Shown in pieces: positions 55,043 through 63,291 of a stretch of DNA of 64,000 nucleotides. The position numbers and the translations under genes were made by a program. The notes beneath the pieces are model-generated. The model was given only the letters and a program-made list of their open reading frames with translations. It did no database searches and had not been told where the DNA came from. The stretch is taken from the NCBI GenBank assembly GCA_031179305.1, contig JAPSHX010000007.1, positions 1 through 64,000 on the forward strand, in the 5' to 3' direction. The DNA comes from Paenarthrobacter sp. (GTDB lineage Bacteria; Actinomycetota; Actinomycetes; Actinomycetales; Micrococcaceae). Within the stretch, counting starts at the first letter, position 1. Each line of letters starts with the position of its first letter.

Positions 55043-56674
55043 TCACCCGGCCGCAGCGGCTCCGAGAATTCCGGAAATCCGCCAGCGCCCGTCCGAACGA
55101 ACCAGGTCCAGTCGAAGCTGCTGCGGTGTCCCGGCAGCCACGGCCCCGACCACTGCCCCGGTTGTCAGGCGCTCCTGATAACCGGACGTGGTGGCTGTAA
55201 CAGCAACCAGCACACGATCTGACTGCAGGGATGCTTCCACGGAGAGGGCAGTCAACTCGGTATGAAATCCATCAAATGCTGTTCCAGCGCCCCTGAGGTA
55301 ATCGCTCAGTTCCTTGTCGGTGGCTTCGGCCGGCGAACCAGGCGTGTTGACCAAGTACAAAAGGTCGAGGCGCCGTTCCCCCAAGGCGATGTCACGCACG
55401 GCAGAGAGTGCAGGCACGGCTACTAAGGGATCCTCTGACTGAAGCTCCTCGGCTATTTCGTTCGGCAGATCCCGTACATCCGCTTGATCCAGGTTAGGTG
55501 GGAGTATCGCCGCCTCACCGGGGTCGGCAGCGCCGCTTTCGATCGCCGCCGGCTGGACCATCGCCGTCGTCGTACGGTTCTGCTGCCACAGAATCCATGA
55601 TGCGGCACCAATCAGCGCGCCCAACACTGCCAAAAGGACCAGCCGGTGGGCAAGCCCGCCGCCGGACCTGCCGCGCCGGCGATGCCCACGGTTTGCTGTT
55701 GGAAGCGCCCGCCCAGGTAGGAACGGGGGCAATTTCCACCAACTTGCCAACCACCGGGTTACGCGGCTTAAGGAACGGGTTGCGCGGCGCGGTGAACGGC
55801 CCAGTATCTCGCGCCGGGTCAGCAATTCAGGAATAACGGAGGAATGCACGGCGCCCGATAAGTCCAAAGCCTCCGCAGCGGCACTCCTGAAGATCGCCGT
55901 ACCAAGTTCCCTTGCCGGCGGTCGATGACGAGGATCCGCACTCAGCGCAGCTTCCAAGGCTGCGGCCAGGGCTTTAGGTACCTCCGGAACCAAAAGTGAC
56001 AGCGGTGGACGGTCCTGTTCCTGCTCCGGCGTTGTCCCGGTCAGGCAGTACCAGCCCACCGCGCCGAGTGCATAAACGTCCCGCTGCGGTTGCAGGGTGT
56101 CCCGGGAAATAACGCCGTTCACCGTTGACTCAGATAAGGGTTCCATGAATCCGGGCGTTCCGACGCCAAGGCGTGGATTGTCGCCTACCTTGGCGGCGAC
56201 GCCAAAGTCCGCCAGCAACGGCATCCCGACGGCTGTAAACAAGATGTTTCCAGGTGACACATCTCCGTGTTCCGTGCCGTTGACGTGCAAGTAGTCCAAG
56301 GCTTGGGCGATGGGAGTCAGAATAGTCACGACTTCTCCGACAGTGAGCTTCCCCCTCACGGATATCAGGTTGGCCAGGGAGCCTCCCGCCGCATAATCCA
56401 TGACAATCCCCAGTGTTCCCTTGGCCGCACCACCCATGGGGAGGATCTCGTGAACACCTACGAGGTGCTTGTGCCTAAGCTCGAAAAGGATCCTCATCTC
56501 GCGGTTTGCGTCCTCGAGAACTTCGGCTTTGGCACATTTGACCGCGAACCTGGCACCGTCCTTGTCCCTCGTGGCAAGCCAAACGGTAGAACTACTGCCG
56601 TGGCCCAGTGGGCGGGATATCCCGTATCCCGGAAGGTGGGGAGCCACGGCGGCGGGAGTGTCCAGAGTTTCCAT
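55043..56674 (-). CDS. Membrane-anchored Ser/Thr protein kinase with atypical catalytic loop
   Basis: A 543-residue protein. The kinase domain (about 15-275) has the glycine loop GHGSSSTVW, the ATP lysine Lys46 in FAVKCAK, the helix-C glutamate, and DFG at 156-158. The catalytic loop reads HGDVSPGN (136-143): Asp138 and Asn143 are kept, but the usual Arg of HRD and the Lys two residues after Asp are Gly and Ser. This is the aminoglycoside-phosphotransferase-like form. A Pro/Arg-rich linker leads to one transmembrane helix (about 345-365) and an external domain of about 175 residues with no PASTA repeats. Start ATG at 56674; a TTG two codons upstream is possible. Confidence 0.87.
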   Translation of the reverse strand: METLDTPAAVAPHLPGYGISRPLGHGSSSTVWLATRDKDGARFAVKCAKAEVLEDANREMRILFELRHKHLVGVHEILPMGGAAKGTLGIVMDYAAGGSLANLISVRGKLTVGEVVTILTPIAQALDYLHVNGTEHGDVSPGNILFTAVGMPLLADFGVAAKVGDNPRLGVGTPGFMEPLSESTVNGVISRDTLQPQRDVYALGAVGWYCLTGTTPEQEQDRPPLSLLVPEVPKALAAALEAALSADPRHRPPARELGTAIFRSAAAEALDLSGAVHSSVIPELLTRREILGRSPRRATRSLSRVTRWLASWWKLPPFLPGRALPTANRGHRRRGRSGGGLAHRLVLLAVLGALIGAASWILWQQNRTTTAMVQPAAIESGAADPGEAAILPPNLDQADVRDLPNEIAEELQSEDPLVAVPALSAVRDIALGERRLDLLYLVNTPGSPAEATDKELSDYLRGAGTAFDGFHTELTALSVEASLQSDRVLVAVTATTSGYQERLTTGAVVGAVAAGTPQQLRLDLVRSDGRWRISGILGAAAAG

Positions 56675-56809
56675 AAACAAGGTGTACCCGACTGCCGGAT
56701 TTTCCGCAGAAGTTATCCACAGGCAGTGTCGGGATCACAACCGGATCCAAGGACCCGGGATGCGACTGAGAGCTTCACCACAAAACCATGGCCAGTCTCC
56801 TGCTGGGTC

Positions 56810-56815
56810 TAAGCT
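56810..56815 (+). promoter_or_regulatory. Candidate -10 element of leaderless lipB
   Basis: TAAGCT seven bases before the ATG at 56823, with no ribosome site. Confidence 0.5.
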
Positions 56816-56822
56816 TGAACCC

Positions 56823-57491
56823 ATGACTCTTGAGTTTTCACAACTGGGTCTTGCCCCGGATTTCGTTGATTACATGCAGGGCTGGGACCTGCAGCGCGAA
56901 ATACACAACAAAGTTGTTGCGGGCGAGAAGAACAGCACCGTCTTGATCCTTGAGCACGCCGCCGTCTACACGGCCGGCAAACTCACTGAGGACCACGAGC
57001 GACCCTTTGACGGCACTCCCGTTGTTCCCGTGGACCGCGGCGGGAAACTGACGTGGCACGGCCCAGGGCAGCTCATCGCCTATCCCATCCTCAAACTCAA
57101 GAACCGTGCCGGTATCCGCGACTACGTGGAACGGCTTGAGGCCATCATGATCGCCGTCATGCAGGACTACGGCATCAAGGCCGTCACCGTGAAGGGCCGG
57201 GCCGGAGTCTGGATCCTTGCCGATGACAAAGGACCTGACCGCAAGATTGCCGCCATCGGCATTCGTGTCCTGGACGGCGTCACCATGCACGGCGTGGCCA
57301 TCAACTGCAGCAATGACCTCGCGCCCTATGCGCAGATCATCGCCTGTGGCATCACCGACGCCAGCGTCACCACCATGTCGCTGGAAACCGGCCGGACCAT
57401 CAACCCCGCCGACATCGTCGACCGCTTCGTTGAAGAATTCAGCAAGCACGAAGAAGCACTCGTTTCCACACCCGAAGGAGCACTCCAGTGA
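56823..57491 (+). CDS. lipB: Lipoyl(octanoyl) transferase
   Basis: A 222-residue enzyme that moves octanoyl groups from acyl carrier protein to lipoyl domains. Conserved blocks are [22 protein letters not shown], the general-base Lys in [18 protein letters not shown], and the thioester Cys in [15 protein letters not shown]. The reading frame continues upstream through the kinase region, but the ATG at 56823 is the natural start. Its stop overlaps the lipA GTG by four bases (GTGA), so the two are translationally coupled. Confidence 0.96.
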   Translation: MTLEFSQLGLAPDFVDYMQGWDLQREIHNKVVAGEKNSTVLILEHAAVYTAGKLTEDHERPFDGTPVVPVDRGGKLTWHGPGQLIAYPILKLKNRAGIRDYVERLEAIMIAVMQDYGIKAVTVKGRAGVWILADDKGPDRKIAAIGIRVLDGVTMHGVAINCSNDLAPYAQIIACGITDASVTTMSLETGRTINPADIVDRFVEEFSKHEEALVSTPEGALQ

Positions 57492-58495
57492 CCTTGGCAC
57501 CTGAAGGCCGTAAGTTGCTGCGCGTTGAGCAGCGTAACTCGGCGGTCCCGGTTGAACGTAAGCCTGAGTGGATCAAGGCCAAGGTCCAGATGGGGCCGGA
57601 GTTCGTCCAGCTCAAGAACCTGGTGAAGAAGGAAGGCCTGCACACGGTGTGTGAAGAGGCCGGTTGCCCGAACATTTTTGAGTGCTGGGAAGATAAGGAA
57701 GCGACGTTCCTGATCGGCGGGTCCGAGTGCACCCGGCGTTGTGATTTCTGCCAGATCGATACCGGCAAACCGTCCCCGGTGGACATGTTCGAACCCACCA
57801 AGGTGGCCCGCAGTGTGCAGGCGATGCAGTTGCGGTACGCGACCGTGACCGGGGTGGCCCGTGATGACCTGGCCGATGAGGGTGTGTGGTTGTACGCCGA
57901 AACGGTCCGGAAAATCCATGAACTGAACCCGGGCACCGGCGTGGAGTTGTTGATCCCTGATTTTTCCGGCAAGCCCGAGCACATCGCGGCGATCTGTGAT
58001 TCCAAGCCCGAGGTGTTCGCGCACAACGTGGAGACCGTGCCGAGGATTTTCAAGCGGATCCGTCCGGCGTTCCGGTACGAGCGGTCCTTGGATGTGATCA
58101 CCCAGGGCCGTGACCTTGGCATGGTGACCAAGTCCAACCTGATCCTGGGCATGGGCGAGACGCGCGAGGAAATCTCCGAGGCGTTGCGGGATCTGCATGC
58201 TGCCGGCTGTGATTTGATCACGATCACCCAGTACCTGCGCCCGTCCGAGCGGCATTTGCCGGTGGACCGGTGGGTCAAGCCGCAGGAGTTCGTGGACCTC
58301 CAGCACGAGGCCGAAGAGATCGGGTTCCTCGGTGTGATGTCGGGCCCGTTGGTGCGGTCCTCGTACCGGGCCGGGCGTCTGTGGGCCACCGCGATGCGGA
58401 AGAAGGGCTGGGAAATCCCGGCTGCCCTGGCCCACATCGAGTCCTCCGGCACCACCCGCCAGGAAGCCTCCACCATCCTCGCCGCCCACGGCTAA
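57488..58495 (+). CDS. lipA: Lipoyl synthase (radical SAM)
   Basis: A 335-residue radical-SAM enzyme that inserts sulfur at C6 and C8 of octanoyl groups. The auxiliary cluster Cys are in [12 protein letters not shown] and the SAM cluster Cys in [18 protein letters not shown] near the C-terminus supplies the conserved Ser. The start is a GTG overlapping the lipB stop. With lipB it lipoylates the E2 encoded 8-10 kb upstream. Codon usage here is more G/C-skewed at wobble G than in lipB. Confidence 0.98.
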   Translation: MTLAPEGRKLLRVEQRNSAVPVERKPEWIKAKVQMGPEFVQLKNLVKKEGLHTVCEEAGCPNIFECWEDKEATFLIGGSECTRRCDFCQIDTGKPSPVDMFEPTKVARSVQAMQLRYATVTGVARDDLADEGVWLYAETVRKIHELNPGTGVELLIPDFSGKPEHIAAICDSKPEVFAHNVETVPRIFKRIRPAFRYERSLDVITQGRDLGMVTKSNLILGMGETREEISEALRDLHAAGCDLITITQYLRPSERHLPVDRWVKPQEFVDLQHEAEEIGFLGVMSGPLVRSSYRAGRLWATAMRKKGWEIPAALAHIESSGTTRQEASTILAAHG

Positions 58496-58539
58496 GCAGC
58501 CACGCACGGCATCACCAAGAAGCACCACCAATCAGTACT

Positions 58540-58580
58540 GAAGGACCGGATGCCAACTGCGTAACGGCGTCCGGTCCTTC
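58540..58580 (+). terminator. Terminator of lipB-lipA
   Basis: A 15-bp stem (58540-58554 with 58566-58580) with one G-T pair and an 11-base loop. It ends two bases before the next promoter element. Confidence 0.8.
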
Positions 58581-58581
58581 T

Positions 58582-58599
58582 GCGTACATCACGTAGAAT
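58582..58599 (+). promoter_or_regulatory. BlaI-operator-like half site with embedded -10 of the DUF4191 gene
   Basis: GCGTACATCACGTAGAAT matches 9 of 12 arm positions of the cyd/blaI palindrome and shares TCACGTAGAA exactly with sites A and C. TAGAAT (58594-58599) is a likely -10, nine bases before the ATG at 58609. Confidence 0.45.
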
Positions 58600-58608
58600 T
58601 AAGGCACT

Positions 58609-59370
58609 ATGGCGAACTCCTCTGATTCCAGCAATTCGACCCCCTCGGCCGACGCACCCAAGCGTGGGCTGTTCCAGCGCAAGCCCAAGGAAGCCAAGGC
58701 CAAGAAGCCGAGCCAGTTGAAGCAGATCGCTGAAGTCTTCAAGATGACCCGGCGAAATGATCCGCAGGTTGTCTGGATCATGGTGCTGGCATTCCTTGCA
58801 GTGGTTGCCGTTGCCTTCCTCGTGGGCTTCTTGCTGGAGAACTGGGTTACGGGCCTGATCATTGGTATCCCGTTGGGCCTGCTCGCCGCCGTCTTTATTC
58901 TTTCCCGCAGAGCTGAAAAGGCTGCCTTCGCGCAAATTGAAAACCAGCCCGGTGCTTCCGGCGCGGCTCTTGGTACGCTCCGTCGCGGTTGGGTGACCCA
59001 GGATCAGCCTGTTGCCGTCAACCCCCGCACCCAGGACGCTGTGTTCATGGCCATTGGCCGCCCCGGCGTCGTCCTGGTCAGTGAAGGACCCACGCACCGC
59101 GTCAAGCCTCTGGTGGACGCCGAGCGCAAGCGCCTCGCGCGCATCCTGCCCAACGTAACCATCCACGTTCTCGAATCCGGTCGCGGCGAAGGCCAGGTGC
59201 CCCTGAACAAATTGGCAAAGACCATGGGCAAGTTGAAGAAGGAACTCACCAAGGTGGAGGTCAATGCGGTCTCCAAGCGCATTAACTCACTTGGAAGCCG
59301 GCTGCCGATCCCCAAGGGCATCGACCCCTACAAGGCCCGCCCGGACCGCAAGGCCGCACGCGGACGCTGA
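58609..59370 (+). CDS. DUF4191 family membrane protein
   Basis: A 253-residue protein with a Lys-rich N-terminus (about 1-50), a hairpin of two transmembrane helices (about 60-105; WIMVLAFLAVVAVAFLVGF and the next) and a soluble C-terminal domain (GRPGVVLVSEGPTHRVKPLVDAERKRLARILPNV in parts). The family is actinobacteria-specific and sits between lipA and glnA. Likely leaderless. Function unknown. Confidence 0.9.
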   Translation: MANSSDSSNSTPSADAPKRGLFQRKPKEAKAKKPSQLKQIAEVFKMTRRNDPQVVWIMVLAFLAVVAVAFLVGFLLENWVTGLIIGIPLGLLAAVFILSRRAEKAAFAQIENQPGASGAALGTLRRGWVTQDQPVAVNPRTQDAVFMAIGRPGVVLVSEGPTHRVKPLVDAERKRLARILPNVTIHVLESGRGEGQVPLNKLAKTMGKLKKELTKVEVNAVSKRINSLGSRLPIPKGIDPYKARPDRKAARGR

Positions 59371-59382
59371 TCCCGAATAGAG

Positions 59383-59424
59383 AACCGCCCCTGTCGCTTC
59401 TTAGTGACAGGGGCGGTTTTTTCT
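59383..59424. terminator. Terminator between DUF4191 and RDD genes
   Basis: A perfect 13-bp stem (AACCGCCCCTGTC with GACAGGGGCGGTT), 10-base loop and a following T6 run on the plus strand. It serves the DUF4191 gene and possibly the convergent RDD gene. Confidence 0.92.
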
Positions 59425-59467
59425 TAGGTTGCGCGAAGGGAGGGAAAGTCCTCAGTGAGAAGGTCAA

Positions 59468-59905
59468 CTACATCCTGATGAGGATGGTGTTCATCGCTTT
59501 GTCGTGCAGGCCGCGCTGGTCGGGATCGAAGACGACCGCAGGGATGACCAGGCACAGAAGGAGCGTCCGCACCACGGCGGCCAACGGACCCGCGGGGCCG
59601 CCACCCAGTCGAACCACGTGGATTCCGGCGATCCTGTGACCGATGCTGTAACCCAGCGTTCCGATCAGCAGGATCTGCTCAACGGCAAAAATGGCCAACG
59701 TTGCCCAGGGATTGCCACCGAAGGCAAAATTGCTGATCACCAAGGCGATCGTCCAGTCCACCATGATGCCCAGGATGCGCCTTCCAGCCCGTGCCATGGA
59801 ACCGGGGCCGGACTCGGGCAACCCGAGCCGTTCACCAGGATATTTGGAGATTCCGGAAGTGTCCGGGCCGCTCAGCCAAGAGCCAATGTCTTTACGATCT
59901 ACCAC
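59468..59905 (-). CDS. RDD family membrane protein
   Basis: A 145-residue protein with three hydrophobic segments (about 43-62, 68-88, 108-128). The RDD signature is present as ARAGRRILGIMVDW (R...D pattern), with GHRIAGIHVVRLGG and the C-terminal Asp-rich DPDQRGLHDKAMNT. The GTG start gives an N-terminal cytoplasmic stretch. Function unknown; some family members are ion antiporters. It lies between lipA-DUF4191 and glnA as usual in actinobacteria. Confidence 0.9.
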   Translation of the reverse strand: MVDRKDIGSWLSGPDTSGISKYPGERLGLPESGPGSMARAGRRILGIMVDWTIALVISNFAFGGNPWATLAIFAVEQILLIGTLGYSIGHRIAGIHVVRLGGGPAGPLAAVVRTLLLCLVIPAVVFDPDQRGLHDKAMNTILIRM

Positions 59906-60218
59906 TCTCCAAGCCTAACGGCTGGCATGCCGGCTGACCGACCGATATTGGCCGGGTAGCGCACGGATCTTCGCCCAGGTGTTCGCCCACCGGACCGACA
60001 TGGACCGGACACCGGGAAGCCGACTACCGTTTACACGACAGATGATTCTGTAACCTGCCGGAAACAATACTGACACCCCCGGGAAATCCCATCTCCCTAT
60101 GGTGGTATGAGTTGCCAGCCACCACGGCACGGGGAACTTTTTGTGTCTCCGGACCCTTGGAATGGGTTGCACCACGCGGCCTTCCGGGCCTGTTACTTGA
60201 TATGCATAAGGAGCATAG
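59906..60218. other. Promoter region between divergent RDD and glnA
   Basis: About 313 bp. It contains the GlnR-type operator at 60050-60087 and an AAGGAG ribosome site for glnA. No convincing gene is seen. Any transcription start would lie downstream of 60090. Confidence 0.6.
60050..60087 (+). promoter_or_regulatory. GlnR-type operator upstream of glnA
   Basis: Four blocks in exact 11-bp steps: GTAAC at 60050, GAAAC at 60061, GACAC at 60072, GAAAT at 60083, each separated by six bases. This matches the actinobacterial GlnR layout gTnAC-n6-GaAAC repeated twice, with the second repeat weaker. It lies about 130 bases before the glnA start. No glnR gene is in the window. Confidence 0.75.
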
Positions 60219-61643
60219 ATGTTCAAGACTGCGGACGAAGTCCTCAAGTTCATCAAAGACGAAGACGTCAAATTCGTCGATATCCGCTTCACCGACCTCC
60301 CTGGTGTCCAGCAGCACTTCAACGTGCCGGCCAAGAGTGTCGACCTCGATTTCTTCGTCCACGGCCAGCTCTTCGACGGATCTTCCATCCGCGGCTTCCA
60401 GGGCATCGCCGAGTCCGACATGCAGCTCATCCCGGATGTGACCTCGGCCTTCATCGATACCTTCCGCATCGAGAAGACCCTTGCGCTGAACTTCTCCATC
60501 GTGAACCCCCGCACGGGCGACCCCTACCACCGCGACCCCCGCGGCGTGGCAGAGAAGGCTGAAGCGTACCTGGCATCCACCGGCATCGCAGATACCGCCT
60601 TCTTCGCTCCCGAAGCCGAGTTCTTCGTCTTCGACAATGTCCAGTACGAGTCCTCCCCGCAGGGCAGCTTCTACAAGATCGACTCCGAGGAAGCACACTG
60701 GAACACCGGCCGCAAGGAAGAGGGCGGAAACCTCGGTTACAAGACCCCCGTCAAGGGCGGTTACTTCCCGGTCTCCCCCACCGACAAGCAGGCCGACCTG
60801 CGCGATGCCATGTGCGTCGAGCTGGACAAGGCAGGCCTTGAGGTCGAGCGCTCCCACCACGAAGTTGGATCCGCCGGCCAAGCCGAGATCAACTACAAGT
60901 TCACCACGCTCACCGCGGCTGCTGATGACCTGCAGAAGTTCAAGTACATCATCAAGAACACGGCAGATGCCTGGGGCAAGTCAGTTACCTTCATGCCGAA
61001 GCCCGTTTTCGGTGACAACGGCTCGGGCATGCACTGCCACCAGTCGCTGTGGAGCAATGGCGACCCCCTGTTCTACGACGAGAAGGGCTACGCAGGCCTC
61101 TCCGACACCGCGCGCTGGTACATCGGCGGCCTGCTGAAGCACTCTTCGGCAGTTCTGGCCTTCACCAACCCGACGGTCAACTCCTACCGCCGCTTGGTCA
61201 AGGGCTTCGAAGCTCCAGTGAACATGGTCTACTCGCAGGGCAACCGCTCCGCCGGTATCCGTATCCCGATCACGGGCACCAACCCGAAGGCCAAGCGCAT
61301 CGAGTTCCGCGCTCCGGACCCCTCGTCCAACCCGTACCTGGCGTTCGCTGCACAGCTGATGGCCGGCATCGACGGCATCCGCAACCGCATCGAGCCCCCG
61401 GCTCCCATCGACAAGGACCTCTACGAGCTCCCGGCCGAGGAAGCCAAGGACATCCCCAAGGCTCCGGGCACCCTGGAAGAGGCTCTTGAGGCCCTGCGCG
61501 AGGACAACGAGTTCCTGCAGGCCGGCGGCGTCTTCACCCAGGACCTGATCGACACTTGGATTGATTACAAGTACGAGAATGAGATCCGTCCGCTGTCGCT
61601 GCGCCCGAACCCGTACGAGTTCGAGCTCTACTACGGCGTCTAA
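60219..61643 (+). CDS. glnA: Glutamine synthetase type I
   Basis: A 474-residue enzyme making glutamine from glutamate, ammonia and ATP. Beta-grasp domain with [15 protein letters not shown], metal motif [12 protein letters not shown], glutamate loop [28 protein letters not shown], and the ATP region [10 protein letters not shown]. The adenylylation tyrosine is in [11 protein letters not shown]. Start ATG with AAGGAG. Regulation is expected at both levels: transcription through the GlnR-type site upstream, and covalent modification by the GlnE encoded at the right edge. Confidence 0.98.
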   Translation: MFKTADEVLKFIKDEDVKFVDIRFTDLPGVQQHFNVPAKSVDLDFFVHGQLFDGSSIRGFQGIAESDMQLIPDVTSAFIDTFRIEKTLALNFSIVNPRTGDPYHRDPRGVAEKAEAYLASTGIADTAFFAPEAEFFVFDNVQYESSPQGSFYKIDSEEAHWNTGRKEEGGNLGYKTPVKGGYFPVSPTDKQADLRDAMCVELDKAGLEVERSHHEVGSAGQAEINYKFTTLTAAADDLQKFKYIIKNTADAWGKSVTFMPKPVFGDNGSGMHCHQSLWSNGDPLFYDEKGYAGLSDTARWYIGGLLKHSSAVLAFTNPTVNSYRRLVKGFEAPVNMVYSQGNRSAGIRIPITGTNPKAKRIEFRAPDPSSNPYLAFAAQLMAGIDGIRNRIEPPAPIDKDLYELPAEEAKDIPKAPGTLEEALEALREDNEFLQAGGVFTQDLIDTWIDYKYENEIRPLSLRPNPYEFELYYGV

Positions 61644-61654
61644 TACCGACACAT

Positions 61655-61702
61655 AAAGGGGGCCAGCCTCAGTCTTCAAAGACTGAGGTTGGCCCCCTTT
61701 TG
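61655..61702. terminator. Terminator of glnA, bidirectional
   Basis: A very long stem (AAAGGGGGCCAGCCTCAGTC with its complement, one G-T mismatch) and a short loop, followed by TTTT. It separates glnA from the convergent unknown gene. Confidence 0.95.
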
Positions 61703-61712
61703 CTGGTGCGAA

Positions 61713-62063
61713 CTACTCGGACTTGCCTTGGTCACGATCTCTGAGGTTTTTTGTGACCTCATCGAGTTTGTCTTTGAAGAACGTGGCGGCCTCCGAAAGC
61801 CCCTTTTCCGCACTGCCCAGCGGGTCCAGCTGAAGGTACACGTTCTTATCGATGGGAAGGTCGTATTCTTCCTTCAGGTGGGTACCACCGGCTACCCCGT
61901 CGAGGGACAGGTAGACCAGGGCCTCCGTCCTTGCGATACCGGCAATCGTGCCGAACACGACAGTGAAATCATTGGGCTGAAAGCTCACAGAATGCCCCAC
62001 GTGACGCCGGTCCAGTTCGCCGGCAGGAATCGACTTCTCAGTCGGACTTCCGTTGTATTCCAT
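61713..62063 (-). CDS. Hypothetical protein (116 aa)
   Basis: A soluble 116-residue protein I do not recognise. The first two thirds look like a small beta-rich domain (FQPNDFTVVFGTIAGIARTEALVYLSLDGV in part), and the end is a charged helix (KDKLDEVTKNLRDRDQGKSE). The ATG at 62063 has AGGGGAAG before it. It is isolated between the glnA terminator and another hairpin. No function is proposed. Confidence 0.65.
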   Translation of the reverse strand: MEYNGSPTEKSIPAGELDRRHVGHSVSFQPNDFTVVFGTIAGIARTEALVYLSLDGVAGGTHLKEEYDLPIDKNVYLQLDPLGSAEKGLSEAATFFKDKLDEVTKNLRDRDQGKSE

Positions 62064-62141
62064 GTACTTCCCCTATGCCTTGAGAACAGTGACAGAAGAA
62101 GTCTATAAGGATACTTAGCTGTGGGTCATCCCAGCACTCAT

Positions 62142-62166
62142 CGATCGCAGGCTGTGCCTGCGATCG
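62142..62166 (-). terminator. Hairpin downstream of the small Cys-rich gene
   Basis: A perfect 11-bp inverted repeat (CGATCGCAGGC / GCCTGCGATCG) with a three-base loop, 17 bases after the stop of the 44-residue gene on the minus strand. No T tract. Confidence 0.55.
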
Positions 62167-62182
62167 GCCACCGCTCCGGAAG

Positions 62183-62317
62183 TCAGTGCCCGGTAGTGGG
62201 CGTTTGCCCCGGCCTCTCCGGCGCTGCGCAGTCAGCACAGAACAAGCGATCGGTTTCTTCCCCGCAGCACTGGCAGCGGTGGATCAGGGCCGCTGATTCA
62301 ATCACGTACGTTGTCAT
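62183..62317 (-). CDS. Predicted 44-residue zinc-knuckle protein
   Basis: A short frame from an ATG at 62317 to a TGA at 62183 encodes 44 residues. Its centre reads HRCQCCGEETDRLFCADC: two CxxC pairs (Cys15/Cys18 and Cys27/Cys30, with an extra Cys17) spaced for one zinc ion. A TATATC hexamer lies close to the ATG and no ribosome site is seen, as in other leaderless genes here. A hairpin follows the stop. The Cys spacing argues for coding, but the size makes it uncertain. Function unknown. Confidence 0.5.
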   Translation of the reverse strand: MTTYVIESAALIHRCQCCGEETDRLFCADCAAPERPGQTPTTGH

Positions 62318-62408
62318 ACCGGATATATTGCAGGCTGATGCCACCCCGGGGCACGAGTAGTGTGTACTCGTCTCTTAGCTATTCAAGTGAACCGACTACT
62401 TGGATCCG

Positions 62409-62624
62409 CTACTGCTTTCCGTATTTTTTGTGCACCGCCTGCTTACTCACGCCCAAGCACAGCGCAATCGCTTCCCACGACAAGCCTGATTGCCGGGCGG
62501 CCCGCACCAGGGAGGCCTCTGTTCGGCCTACTTCCTTCTGCAGTTCCGCAACGGCGTAAAGTGCCTCAGCCGGGCCCATGCTGTCCATCGATCCCACGAG
62601 TGTCTTCATCCGATCCACCTCCAT
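62409..62624 (-). CDS. Tiny HTH DNA-binding protein, probable autoregulator
   Basis: A 71-residue protein whose C-terminal half (AARQSGLSWEAIALCLGVSKQAVHKKYGK) is a helix-turn-helix of the sigma-region-4/Homeodomain-like type; the N-terminus is helical (MGPAEALYAVAELQKEVGRTEASL). The frame extends to 62660, but the ATG at 62624 is chosen because TTGACG-n17-TATGGT lies upstream with seven bases to the ATG and no ribosome site. Two matching palindromes overlay that promoter. It is directly upstream of nothing on the same strand, standing between GNAT and the small Cys-rich gene. Confidence 0.72.
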   Translation of the reverse strand: MEVDRMKTLVGSMDSMGPAEALYAVAELQKEVGRTEASLVRAARQSGLSWEAIALCLGVSKQAVHKKYGKQ

Positions 62625-62627
62625 GGC

Positions 62628-62643
62628 GTCAACCATAGTTGAC
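62628..62643. promoter_or_regulatory. Palindromic operator 1 over the -10 of the HTH gene
   Basis: GTCAACCATAGTTGAC, inverted repeat arms GTCAAC/GTTGAC. On the minus strand it contains the -10 TATGGT (62637-62632). Confidence 0.7.
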
Positions 62644-62655
62644 GCCCTGGAGGTC

Positions 62656-62671
62656 GTCAACCTTAATTGAC
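62656..62671. promoter_or_regulatory. Palindromic operator 2 over the -35 of the HTH gene
   Basis: GTCAACCTTAATTGAC, the same consensus as operator 1 at 28 bp distance. On the minus strand its end supplies the -35 TTGACG. Confidence 0.7.
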
Positions 62672-62702
62672 GGAAGGGTGCTGATGGATACCTATGACGC
62701 GG

Positions 62703-63272
62703 TCAGCCGAAAGCCTTGTACATGGTCCGCTGGGGGCCCGCATTCCCGCCCAGGTAGCGCCCCGAGTCCACAAATCCCGCTTTCGAGTAGGCTGACAGCC
62801 CTGCCGGATTGCGTTCATTGACAGAAAGCACGACGCCGGCCTGCCCGCCACGCAGCCTGGCCGTCAGTCTTCGCGCTTCCTCCACTGCGGCCCGCGCCGC
62901 CAAGGTACCAAGGCCGCGCCCTTGGCTTCTTGAGTCGATAAGGAACCCTCTCAACAACCACACCGACTCGTCATCAGGCCAGCCTGCCAGCTGGGCAGCA
63001 CCGGACTGGAGAGTCAAGACGCCAACAGCAATTCCCCCTGACTCAATAACGTAAGGGAGGCGTGATTCTTCTTCCAGGGAAATCAGCATCATGCGTAAGG
63101 GATCCCCAACGAAATCCCGCTGCTTGGCATCCACGGCCAGCTCCGCCACCGCACCAAGCTGAATGGCACGAGCATCGTCGTCGAGCATTTTAAGGGGAAT
63201 CAGCCAGACATCGCCTCGCTCATGACGATCACCGTCGATAAATAATTCTTCTTCTGGTTCATATTCAAGCAT
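62703..63272 (-). CDS. GNAT-family N-acetyltransferase
   Basis: A 189-residue protein. The acetyl-CoA loop is SRSQGRGLGTLAARAAVEEARRL near residue 125, with VNERNPAGLSAYSKAGFVDSGRYLGG at the C-terminus. The frame continues upstream, but the ATG at 63272 (MLEYEPEEELFIDGDRHERG) is preferred as it lies after the glnE stop with a GGGAG site. It is 19 bases downstream of glnE and probably cotranscribed. The substrate is unknown. Confidence 0.85.
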   Translation of the reverse strand: MLEYEPEEELFIDGDRHERGDVWLIPLKMLDDDARAIQLGAVAELAVDAKQRDFVGDPLRMMLISLEEESRLPYVIESGGIAVGVLTLQSGAAQLAGWPDDESVWLLRGFLIDSRSQGRGLGTLAARAAVEEARRLTARLRGGQAGVVLSVNERNPAGLSAYSKAGFVDSGRYLGGNAGPQRTMYKAFG

Positions 63273-63291
63273 TCCCGGAATCTCCCACGCT

